From: Clostridia bacterium
GTDB taxonomy: Bacteria; Bacillota; Clostridia; Oscillospirales; Acutalibacteraceae
Reading direction: 5' to 3'
NCBI GenBank assembly: GCA_017625435.1
Contig: JAGAKX010000007.1
Coordinates: 1-43,433, forward strand
DNA: 43,433 nucleotides
A model generated the notes under the pieces. The model was not told the DNA's origin. It saw only the letters and a list, made by a program, of their open reading frames with translations, and made no database searches. Positions 32,264 to 39,876 of the stretch are shown one piece after another. A program made the translations under genes and the position numbers. How positions within the stretch are numbered: the first letter of the stretch is position 1; each line of letters opens with the position of its first letter.

Positions 32264-32417
32264 TTTTATGGCGGAGAGTAAGGGATGTGTCTGCTTCGCA
32301 TACACCACCCTCGGCGACCGTTGCTTTGCAACAGTACCCGCCTCGCGCTTCGTCGCTAAAAACAGTCCGCCGGACTGTTTTCTTAACGCTCCTCACCCTC
32401 TCAGGGTTCGAATCCCA
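32264..32417. repeat. Structured repeat element B bounded by tRNA-Ser fragments
   Basis: The left edge (32264-32286) copies the last 20 or so bases of the tRNA-Ser(GGA) gene and its flank, ending inside the T-arm at GGGAT. The right edge (32402-32417) is a T-arm sequence GGGTTCGAATCCC in the opposite orientation. Between them are hairpins: GTGTCTGC/GCATACAC (32287-32305), GTTGC/GCAAC (32320-32332), an outer GCGAC/GTCGC helix, and AAAACAGTCC/GGACTGTTTT (32359-32381). CACCCTC occurs near each end. Insertion into a tRNA copy or inversion between the GGGAT and ATCCC ends would explain the layout. Confidence 0.6.
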
Positions 32418-32420
32418 TAA

Positions 32421-32456
32421 TAAAAAAATAAAGGTAATTCCTGACGGAACTACCTT
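32421..32456 (-). terminator. Terminator after tRNA-Ser(GGA)
   Basis: An 11-bp stem with one wobble (32456-32446 with 32441-32431), 4-nt loop and TATTTTTTTA on the minus strand. Confidence 0.82.
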
Positions 32457-32464
32457 CATTTTTA

Positions 32465-32556
32465 TGGCGGAGAGTAAGGGATTCGAACCCTTGATACGCT
32501 TATGACGTATACACGATTTCCAATCGTGCTCCTTCGACCAACTCGGACAACTCTCC
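32465..32556 (-). tRNA. tRNA-Ser, anticodon GGA
   Basis: 92 nt with encoded CCA. Acceptor stem GGAGAGT/ACTCTCC, anticodon stem CACGA/TCGTG around loop TTGGAAA (anticodon GGA, codons UCC/UCU), long variable arm and T-arm GGGTTCGAATCCC. Confidence 0.96.
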
Positions 32557-32570
32557 AAAGGACGAATGCT

Positions 32571-32599
32571 ATTATAACCGAACGAAATGAAAAAATCAA
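32571..32599 (-). promoter_or_regulatory. Sigma-A promoter of tRNA-Ser(GGA)
   Basis: TTGATT (32599-32594), 17-bp spacer and TATAAT (32576-32571) on the minus strand, 14 bp before the tRNA. dusB ends just upstream without a clear terminator, so read-through is possible. Confidence 0.72.
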
Positions 32600-32627
32600 G
32601 TGTTTTTTTAATTATTTTTGAATATAT

Positions 32628-33593
32628 TCATTCTTTTATTTCCGTGACCTTTTCGGCAAGAGCTTTAAGCTCCTCATAGGTCTTGACAACACTGAATTCA
32701 CTTCTGAGCTTTGCAGAGCCTCTGAGTCCCTTTGTGTACCATAAGGCGTGCTTTCTGATTTCACACATACCGTTATGTACGCCTCTGAGCTGACAGATAG
32801 CATCAGCGTGGCGAAGCATAATTTCCATTCTCTCCTCAGGTGACGGCTCCGGGTTATAACTGCCGGTATTCATATAATCATTAATCTGAGAAAACAGCCA
32901 CGGTCTGCCGAGAGCACCTCTTCCTATCATAACAAGGTCAACGCCCGTGCGCTCATACATATTCTTAGCGCCTTCGGGAGTAAATATATCACCGTTTCCT
33001 ATAACGGGAACAGAAACAGCCTCCTTTACGGCTTTAATTGAAGCTATATCAACGGGAGGAGCATACATCTGTTCCTTAGTTCTTCCGTGAACAGTTATAA
33101 ATGAAGCACCGTTTGCTTCAACAGTCTTTGCAAATTCAACACAGTTTTTACTGCTGTCGTCCCAACCCGTTCTGAATTTTACGGAAACGGGAATATCTAC
33201 GGCATCGGAAACCGCTTTCGTAATTTTTCCTGCAAGTACAGGATCCTTCATAAGAAAGCTTCCTGATTTATTTTTAATTATTTTTGGGGCAGGACAGCCC
33301 ATATTAATGTCAATTATATCGGGGGAGAAGGAAAGAGCATATCTTGCGGCTTCCGCCATAATTTCAGGCTTATTGCCGAAAATCTGTATTGCTGACGGAT
33401 GCTCATTTTCATCAAGCTTCATCAGCTCCTGAGACTTTTTGTCATTCATGCTGACACCCTTTGCACTTACCATTTCACCTACGGTATAAGCTGCACCGAA
33501 TTCCTTACATATAACACGGAATGACAAATCAGCAACTCCCGCCATAGGAGCGAGAGCTGCGAATCCTTCAATTTTTACGTTTCCGATTATCAT
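32628..33593 (-). CDS. dusB: tRNA-dihydrouridine synthase, DusB type
   Basis: A 321-residue FMN enzyme that reduces uridines in the tRNA D-loop. The TIM-barrel start APMAGVADLSFR, the catalytic Cys in NMGCPAPK (about residue 99), the FMN phosphate site GNGDIF and the GRGALGRPW block are visible. Length is standard. GGTGATAAA precedes the ATG. It lies directly upstream of tRNA-Ser(GGA) on the same strand, and a weak promoter (TATTAT near 33620) may serve it. Confidence 0.93.
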   Translation of the reverse strand: MIIGNVKIEGFAALAPMAGVADLSFRVICKEFGAAYTVGEMVSAKGVSMNDKKSQELMKLDENEHPSAIQIFGNKPEIMAEAARYALSFSPDIIDINMGCPAPKIIKNKSGSFLMKDPVLAGKITKAVSDAVDIPVSVKFRTGWDDSSKNCVEFAKTVEANGASFITVHGRTKEQMYAPPVDIASIKAVKEAVSVPVIGNGDIFTPEGAKNMYERTGVDLVMIGRGALGRPWLFSQINDYMNTGSYNPEPSPEERMEIMLRHADAICQLRGVHNGMCEIRKHALWYTKGLRGSAKLRSEFSVVKTYEELKALAEKVTEIKE

Positions 33594-33700
33594 TTTATCA
33601 CCAATACGAATAATAACACAAAATTTTATAAAAATAAAGTAGCCTTTTGATATTTTTTGTGTTATAGTATTATGGAATAAGTATGTAAGGATGTAAGCTT

Positions 33701-36322
33701 ATGAAATACCTTGTTATAGACGGCAACAGTATAATCAACCGTGCCTTTTACGGAATTAAGCTTCTTAATGCCAAGGACGGTCATTTTACCAACGCTATAT
33801 ACGGCTTTTTTAATATTCTTTTAGGGCTTGACGAAAAATATAATCCCGATGCAATTATTGCGGCATTTGACGTACACAAGCCTACCTTCCGTCACGAGTT
33901 GTACGATGAATACAAGGCAGGCAGAAAAAGTCCTCCTCCCGAGCTCCTCGAACAATTTGAGCCCCTTAAGACGCTTCTGAGCGCTTACGGCTGTAAAATT
34001 GTTGAATGTCCCGGTTTTGAAGCTGATGACATTCTCGGAACTCTTTCTGTTTCAATCGGAAAAGATGATCATTGCTACATTGCAACAGGAGACCGTGATT
34101 CTCTTCAGCTGATAAAGGATAATGTAACAGTTCTTCTTACGACAACACGAATGGGAAAAACTCAGACTGTTGAATATGACAGGTCTCTTCTTGCCGAAGA
34201 ATACGGCGTCGAGCCTTACGGTATGATTGAATTAAAGGCATTGCAGGGCGATAACTCCGATAACATCCCGGGTGTTGCCGGAATCGGTCCGAAAACAGCA
34301 GGGGAGCTTATAAAAAAGTATAAGACCATTGATGCTATATACTCGGATGTTGATGCTATTGAAGCAACAGCGGGAGTTAAAGCAAAGCTTATTGCAGGAA
34401 AAGACAGCGCATTCTTCTCAAGAAAGCTGGGAACTATCTGTCTTGAAGCTCCCGTTGATACCGAAATGAAGAATTATCTCACAGACACACGTGACAGCTC
34501 CCTTCTTCTCAAGGAGCTTGCCCGTCACGAAATGTTCAAAATAATTTCCCGCCTCGGTCTTTCGGAAGAAAAATCAAAAGCATTGGCAGATACTGATAAT
34601 ACAGTTTTATCAGCCACGAAATTTACCGTCACCGACTGCACGGAAGCTGCAGAATTGTTGAAGAATTCAGAAAGAATTTATATTTGTCCTCAGTTTGACG
34701 GAGACCTTATAGCGGTAATATCATTTATAACTGATAACGGAATTGTAACAATAGAAAATAATTCCCTCATATTTACTTCGTTTATTAAAGAAATACTTGA
34801 ATCTGACCGCAAAAAATATACAACTGACTGCAAAAAGCTTTACTATTTTTGCTTTGATAACGGCATTGAACCGAAGAATATAGTATTTGACATAACACTC
34901 GCATCGTATCTTCTTGACGTCAATTCATCCGATTATTCTCTGCCGTCACTTGCACTTTCTTACAACGTAAAAGCAGTTACACCCGATTTTTCAGATAACA
35001 CATCAAAAGAATTCTTTGAAAACAATAAGGTTTACTGTGAAAGTGTTTTCCTGACAAAGGTTCTCGCTGACCGATTGAATTCAATCATAACCGAAAGAGA
35101 ACAGACTCAGCTTCTTAAAGACATCGAAATCCCTCTTTCCCGTGTGCTGGTTTCTATGGAACGTGAAGGAATGCAGGTTGACACGGACGGTATCAGAAAA
35201 TTTTCCGAAAAGCTGTCATCAGATATTTCTGTTCTTGAAAAGGAAATATATACTCTTGCCGGTGAGGAATTCAATATAAATTCACCGAAGCAATTAGGTG
35301 TTATTCTCTTTGAAAAAATGGGCATTCCCGCTAAGAAAAAAACAAAAACGGGTTATTCAACAAATGCTGAAGTGCTCGAAGCTCTTTCAGAGGATTATCC
35401 CGTAGTTTCAAAAATACTGGAATTCAGAACCCTTTCAAAGCTTCGTTCAACCTACTGTGAAGGTCTTCTGAAAGCAGTTGATTCCGACAGCCGTGTCAGA
35501 TGTACCTTTAATCAGACGGAAACCAGAACGGGACGCCTTTCTTCAACAGAGCCGAACCTTCAGAATATTCCCGTAAGAACTTCTCTCGGCAGAGAAATGC
35601 GAAAATTTTTCATTGCCCGTAAAGGCTGCGTTATAATTGATGCCGACTACTCACAGATTGAACTTCGTGTTCTGGCCGCCCTTTCGGGTGATAGAAATAT
35701 GATTGAAGCCTTCAACAGCGGAACGGACATTCATACGTTAACTGCTTCAAAGGTTTTCGGAATAACACCTGAAGATGTGACAAGTGAGCTCAGAAGCAAG
35801 GCAAAAGCCGTCAATTTCGGAATAGTTTACGGTATCGGTGCTTTTTCTCTTTCAAAGGATATCAAATCAACCCGTGCGGAAGCCGATTCATTCATAAAAT
35901 CCTATCTTGCACTTTATGCCTCAGTCAATGATTATCTGAATAAATGTATCTCCGATGCCAAGGAAACGGGATATTCCGTAACATATTTCAAGAGAAGACG
36001 ATACCTTCCCGAGCTTTCTTCTTCAAACGGAATGCTTCGTGCCTTCGGTGAAAGAGTAGCCCGAAATATGCCTATTCAGGGTACTGCCGCTGATTTAATT
36101 AAAATTGCGATGATTAACGTATACGAAAGACTGAAAAAGGAATGTCCCGATGCCCGTCTTATAATGCAGGTGCACGACGAGCTTATGGCAGAAGCGCCCG
36201 AAAAGGATGCAGAAAAGGTTGCTAAAATCATAAAAGATGAAATGGAAAATACGGTAAATCTCGGAGTATTGTTCTCTGCAGATACTGCCGTCGGTAAGTC
36301 ATGGTATGATGCAAAGGATTAA
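33701..36322 (+). CDS. polA: DNA polymerase I
   Basis: An 873-residue repair and replication polymerase. The N-terminal 5'-3' exonuclease (about 1-290) has AAFDVHKPTFRH and ATGDRDSLQ. A middle 3'-5' exonuclease-like domain (about 305-460) follows, then the polymerase domain with motif A (DADYSQIELR), the O-helix (RSKAKAVNFGIVYG) and motif C (MQVHDELMAEAP). The middle domain lacks the acidic DEDD residues, for example ICPQFDGDL where D-x-E is expected. Proofreading is probably lost, as in many Firmicutes. AAGGATG lies before the ATG. rimI starts inside its last codons. Confidence 0.96.
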   Translation: MKYLVIDGNSIINRAFYGIKLLNAKDGHFTNAIYGFFNILLGLDEKYNPDAIIAAFDVHKPTFRHELYDEYKAGRKSPPPELLEQFEPLKTLLSAYGCKIVECPGFEADDILGTLSVSIGKDDHCYIATGDRDSLQLIKDNVTVLLTTTRMGKTQTVEYDRSLLAEEYGVEPYGMIELKALQGDNSDNIPGVAGIGPKTAGELIKKYKTIDAIYSDVDAIEATAGVKAKLIAGKDSAFFSRKLGTICLEAPVDTEMKNYLTDTRDSSLLLKELARHEMFKIISRLGLSEEKSKALADTDNTVLSATKFTVTDCTEAAELLKNSERIYICPQFDGDLIAVISFITDNGIVTIENNSLIFTSFIKEILESDRKKYTTDCKKLYYFCFDNGIEPKNIVFDITLASYLLDVNSSDYSLPSLALSYNVKAVTPDFSDNTSKEFFENNKVYCESVFLTKVLADRLNSIITEREQTQLLKDIEIPLSRVLVSMEREGMQVDTDGIRKFSEKLSSDISVLEKEIYTLAGEEFNINSPKQLGVILFEKMGIPAKKKTKTGYSTNAEVLEALSEDYPVVSKILEFRTLSKLRSTYCEGLLKAVDSDSRVRCTFNQTETRTGRLSSTEPNLQNIPVRTSLGREMRKFFIARKGCVIIDADYSQIELRVLAALSGDRNMIEAFNSGTDIHTLTASKVFGITPEDVTSELRSKAKAVNFGIVYGIGAFSLSKDIKSTRAEADSFIKSYLALYASVNDYLNKCISDAKETGYSVTYFKRRRYLPELSSSNGMLRAFGERVARNMPIQGTAADLIKIAMINVYERLKKECPDARLIMQVHDELMAEAPEKDAEKVAKIIKDEMENTVNLGVLFSADTAVGKSWYDAKD

Positions 36323-36779
36323 TTTTACCGTAGAGCCTGCCGCTTTGTCAGATGCTTACGGAATTGCTGTTATTGAAAAGGAGTGCTTCTCCGCCCCTTG
36401 GTCCGAAAATCAGATAAGGGATGAAATATCAAAAGAAAACGCTGTCTTTCTGACAGCAAAATCCGACGGTATTCTATGCGGATATATAAGCGGTCAGCTG
36501 ATTCTTGACGAATTTTATATAAATAATGTAGCCGTTACCGAAAAATACAGAAATTACGGCATTGCATCCTCGCTTATAAAAGTACTCTTGGAAAAGCTCA
36601 CAAAAACCGAATGTGCTCTTGCAACACTTGAAGTCCGGGAATCAAATATGAACGCCCGAAAAGTTTATGAAAAATTCGGTTTTATGAATCTGGGCATAAG
36701 AAAAGACTTTTATTCTCACCCCAAAGAAAATGCCTGTATCTATACCTTATATTTTAATGAAAGTGAGTGTAAAAATTGA
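36306..36779 (+). CDS. rimI: RimI-like ribosomal protein alanine N-acetyltransferase
   Basis: A 157-residue GNAT acetyltransferase. The acetyl-CoA loop (RNYGIASSLI, the R/Q-x2-G-x-G/A form) and the LEVRESNMNARKVYEKFGF block are typical of RimI. It overlaps polA by 17 nt and tsaD by 3 nt, so all three are co-translated. rimI commonly sits beside tsaD in Firmicutes; here tsaB and tsaE are absent from the cluster. The start could be either of two adjacent ATGs. Confidence 0.88.
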   Translation: MMQRINFTVEPAALSDAYGIAVIEKECFSAPWSENQIRDEISKENAVFLTAKSDGILCGYISGQLILDEFYINNVAVTEKYRNYGIASSLIKVLLEKLTKTECALATLEVRESNMNARKVYEKFGFMNLGIRKDFYSHPKENACIYTLYFNESECKN

Positions 36780-37795
36780 AAATTCTCGCTATAGAATCTT
36801 CCTGTGATGATACTGCCGCAGCAGTAGTTGAGGACGGAAGGGAAGTACTCTCCTCCGTAATTGCTTCACAGGTTCCCGAGCACATTTTATACGGCGGTGT
36901 TGTGCCGGAAATTGCTTCGAGAAGACATTGCGAATCTGTTTCCGGTGTATGCCGTGAAGCTCTCAGTACTGCCGGGCTTACAATAGATGATATTGACGCA
37001 ATAGCCTGCACCTATGCACCCGGTCTTATCGGTGCGCTTCTTGTAGGTGTAAATTTCGCAAAAGGTCTTTCCTACAGCACGGGAAAGCCTCTGATTCCCG
37101 TTCATCATTTAAGAAGCCACATTGCATCAAACTATATAACACATAAGGACCTGAAACCGCCCTTTCTCGCTCTTGTAGTTTCGGGCGGACATACACACCT
37201 TATTAACGTAAAATCTTATACAGACTACGAAATTGTCGGCAGAACCCGAGACGATGCGGCAGGCGAAGCTATGGATAAGGCAGCAAGAACAATGGGACTT
37301 CCGTATCCCGGAGGTCTTAATATGGATAGAGTCTGTGCTGACGGCGATCCTGCTTCATACAAGTTCCCCTCACCGAAAATCCAGGGCTCAGAGCTTGATT
37401 TCAGTTTTTCGGGACTTAAAACCGCTGTTATAAACCTCGTGCATAACCTTACTCAGAAGGGTGAAGAGATTGACGTAAAAAACATAGGAGCTTCTTACAT
37501 TTCCTGTGTTGTCAACATTCTTTGTGACAGAACACAGAAGGCAATAGACATAATTCATCCCGAAAAGCTGGTGCTTGCAGGAGGCGTATCTGCAAATTCC
37601 GTGCTTCGCCGTGAAATGAAAAAGCTTGCAGATAAAAATAAAATTGAGCTTTTTGTTCCCGAGCTTAAATTCTGCGGTGACAATGCCGCAATGGTCGGTT
37701 CACAAGGCTATTATGAATTTCTTGACGGCAAAACTGCCTCATTAAAACTTAACGCAACTGCGGCATTAGATATTGACAAAAATGTCACAATATAA
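36776..37795 (+). CDS. tsaD: TsaD, tRNA t6A threonylcarbamoyl transferase subunit
   Basis: Transfers threonylcarbamoyl to A37 of ANN-decoding tRNAs, together with TsaB and TsaE encoded elsewhere. It is an ASKHA-fold protein of 339 residues: the N-terminal AIESSCDDTAAAV, the metal-binding histidines in VHHLRSHI (about residues 110-117), VVSGGHTHL and the C-terminal LAGGVSANSVLR with CGDNAAM. The start is TTG at 36776, overlapping the rimI stop (TTGA), with AAGTGAG 9 nt upstream. The pckG promoter -35 lies in its last codons. Confidence 0.95.
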   Translation: MKILAIESSCDDTAAAVVEDGREVLSSVIASQVPEHILYGGVVPEIASRRHCESVSGVCREALSTAGLTIDDIDAIACTYAPGLIGALLVGVNFAKGLSYSTGKPLIPVHHLRSHIASNYITHKDLKPPFLALVVSGGHTHLINVKSYTDYEIVGRTRDDAAGEAMDKAARTMGLPYPGGLNMDRVCADGDPASYKFPSPKIQGSELDFSFSGLKTAVINLVHNLTQKGEEIDVKNIGASYISCVVNILCDRTQKAIDIIHPEKLVLAGGVSANSVLRREMKKLADKNKIELFVPELKFCGDNAAMVGSQGYYEFLDGKTASLKLNATAALDIDKNVTI

Positions 37796-37801
37796 TATAA
37801 T
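37773..37801 (+). promoter_or_regulatory. Sigma-A promoter of pckG, with inverted repeat over the -35
   Basis: Consensus TTGACA (37773-37778), 17-bp spacer and TATAAT (37796-37801). The -35 is inside the tsaD coding end. TGACA-AAAA-TGTCA (37774-37787) is a perfect inverted repeat across the -35 and could be an operator. Confidence 0.75.
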
Positions 37802-37842
37802 ATCTTGGATTTGAAATTTTTCTATAATAAGGAGAGAACCAA

Positions 37843-39621
37843 ATGTCACTTACAACAAACAAGTCAATTCTTTCTTGGATTGAAGAAAAAGTTGAACTCG
37901 TAAAGCCCGACAAAATTGTCTGGATTGACGGTTCAAAAGAACAGATTGATGCATTAAGAGCAGAAGCTTGCTCAACAGGTGAAATGGAAAAGCTCAACGA
38001 AGAGCTTCTTCCCGAATGCTACCTTCACAGAACTCATCCCACAGACGTTGCCCGTGTTGAGGACAGAACTCTTATCTGCACTCCCACAAAGGAAGAGGCA
38101 GGCCCCACAAACCATTGGATGGAGCCCGGTGAATGCTATGAAATGCTTTACGGCATTGCAAAGGACTCCTACAAGGGCAGAACCATGTACGTAATTCCTT
38201 ACTCCATGGGTCCCGTAGGCTCCAAGTTCTCAAAGGCAGGTATTGAGCTTACCGACTCTATCTATGTTGTTCTTAACATGGCTATTATGACAAGAGTAGG
38301 CAAGTCCGTTCTTGACGTTCTCGGTGATTCCGAAGACTGGGTTCGCGGTCTTCACTGCAAATGTGATATTGACCCCGAAAAGAGATGGATCTGTCAGTTC
38401 CCTCAGGACAACACAATTATCTCTGTTAACTCCGGTTACGGCGGAAATGTTCTTCTCGGCAAAAAGTGCTTTGCACTCCGTATAGCTTCATATCAGGGCT
38501 GGAAGGAAGGCTGGCAGGCAGAGCATATGCTTATCCTCGGTGTTGAAAATCCCCAGGGTGAAACAAAGTATATCTGTGCAGCATTCCCCTCAGCTTGCGG
38601 TAAGACAAACCTTGCTATGCTTATTCCTCCCGAAGGATATAAAAAGGCAGGCTACAAGGTATGGTGCGTCGGTGACGATATATCCTGGATCCGTAAGGGT
38701 GAGGACGGCAGACTTTATGCTATTAACCCCGAAAACGGCTTCTTCGGTGTAGCTCCCGGTACAAATATGAAGTCCAACCCCAATGCTCTTCTCTCCACAA
38801 AGAAGGGAACCATCTTTACAAACGTAGCACACAATCTTGACGATAACACAGTATGGTGGGAAGGCCTCGACAAGAATCCCCCCGAAAATGCTGCTGACTG
38901 GAACGGCAATCCCTGGAACGGCAAGACAAGCGAAATCAAGGGTGCTCATCCCAACTCAAGATTCACAGCTCCCGCAGTTAACTGTCCCTGCCTCAGCTCC
39001 GAATTCGAGAATCCTCAGGGTGTTCCGATTTCCGCATTTGTATTCGGCGGCAGACGTGCAAAGCTTGCTCCCCTCGTATATCAGTCAAAGGACTGGAACA
39101 ACGGTGTATTCGTAGGCTCAATTATGGCTTCCGAAACAACCGCTGCAGCTGCAGGTGCAGTCGGTGTTGTACGCCGCGACCCCATGGCAATGCTTCCTTT
39201 CTGCGGCTACAATATGGGCGACTACTGGCAGCATTGGATTAACATCGGTAAGACTCTTGATCCCGAAAAGGCACCCAAGATCTTCAATGTTAACTGGTTC
39301 AGAAAAGATGATGACGGCAACTTCTTATGGCCCGGCTTCGGCGACAACCTCAGAGTTCTTAACTGGATTCTTGACCGTTGCGACGGTAAGGTTGACGCAA
39401 GAGAGACAGCTATCGGTTATGTTCCTTTTGCTGATGATATTGACCTTACAGGCATTGAGGATGAAGTTTCCAAGGAAACTCTTGAATCAATCCTTGTAGT
39501 AGATAATAACCTCTGGAAGGATGAAATTCCCGGTATTGAAGAGTTCTACGGCAGATTCGGTGACAAGCTTCCCGAAACACTTAAAAACGAGCTCGAAAAC
39601 CTCAGAGCAAGCCTTAACTGA
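37843..39621 (+). CDS. pckG: Phosphoenolpyruvate carboxykinase, GTP type
   Basis: A 592-residue enzyme that interconverts oxaloacetate + GTP and PEP + CO2 + GDP. GTP-type features are FPSACGKTNLAML (P-loop with the hyper-reactive Cys), the omega-lid region and the C-terminal FLWPGFGDNLRVL block. In anaerobic gut Firmicutes it can run in the carboxylating direction during fermentation, but direction cannot be read from sequence. AAGGAGAG lies before the ATG; strong promoter and terminator make it monocistronic. Confidence 0.95.
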   Translation: MSLTTNKSILSWIEEKVELVKPDKIVWIDGSKEQIDALRAEACSTGEMEKLNEELLPECYLHRTHPTDVARVEDRTLICTPTKEEAGPTNHWMEPGECYEMLYGIAKDSYKGRTMYVIPYSMGPVGSKFSKAGIELTDSIYVVLNMAIMTRVGKSVLDVLGDSEDWVRGLHCKCDIDPEKRWICQFPQDNTIISVNSGYGGNVLLGKKCFALRIASYQGWKEGWQAEHMLILGVENPQGETKYICAAFPSACGKTNLAMLIPPEGYKKAGYKVWCVGDDISWIRKGEDGRLYAINPENGFFGVAPGTNMKSNPNALLSTKKGTIFTNVAHNLDDNTVWWEGLDKNPPENAADWNGNPWNGKTSEIKGAHPNSRFTAPAVNCPCLSSEFENPQGVPISAFVFGGRRAKLAPLVYQSKDWNNGVFVGSIMASETTAAAAGAVGVVRRDPMAMLPFCGYNMGDYWQHWINIGKTLDPEKAPKIFNVNWFRKDDDGNFLWPGFGDNLRVLNWILDRCDGKVDARETAIGYVPFADDIDLTGIEDEVSKETLESILVVDNNLWKDEIPGIEEFYGRFGDKLPETLKNELENLRASLN

Positions 39622-39629
39622 TAAATTTA

Positions 39630-39660
39630 TCCCGATTCCTTGTGAATCGGGATTTTTTAT
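39630..39660 (+). terminator. Terminator of pckG
   Basis: A 9-bp stem (39630-39638 with 39644-39652), 5-nt loop, then TTTTTTAT. Confidence 0.88.
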
Positions 39661-39664
39661 TATA

Positions 39665-39780
39665 TAGGAAATTGCTCGCGTTTGTGAGCAATTTAGCTTA
39701 TAATTCGCCTGCGGCGTATTGAATGACGCAAGCTTATTGAACAAGAAACACCTACAGCCCCCAAGATTGGGGGTAGGGGG
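39665..39780. repeat. Palindromic repeat element C between pckG and the foldase gene
   Basis: A non-coding stretch made of consecutive hairpins: AAATTGCTC/GAGCAATTT (about 39671-39696), CGCC-TGC-GGCG (about 39708-39718) and CCCCCAA/TTGGGGG (about 39759-39774). The CGCC-TGC-GGCG hairpin uses the same GCC-TGC-GGC core as the hairpin in element A. It lies between two terminators, a usual place for interspersed repeats. Confidence 0.5.
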
Positions 39781-39819
39781 TTGATAAATCATAAGATTTT
39801 TTCTTATATTTTCTGTTAT

Positions 39820-39857
39820 AAAAAAATCCGGCACGGAACTTCCGTGTCGGATTTTTA
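39820..39857. terminator. Terminator of the PpiC foldase gene (T-tracts on both strands)
   Basis: A long stem (about 12-13 bp with one mismatch, AAATCCGGCACGG facing CCGTGTCGGATTT) carries T-runs on both sides, so it can act in both directions; the minus direction serves the foldase gene. Confidence 0.82.
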
Positions 39858-39876
39858 CTATCTTATTGTGTACTGA

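Noticed and set aside
32172..32558. A 128-codon minus-strand open frame across the tRNA-Ser region
   Set aside because: It translates tRNA-Ser(GGA), its terminator and the hairpin repeats; the signal is RNA and repeat structure, not coding.
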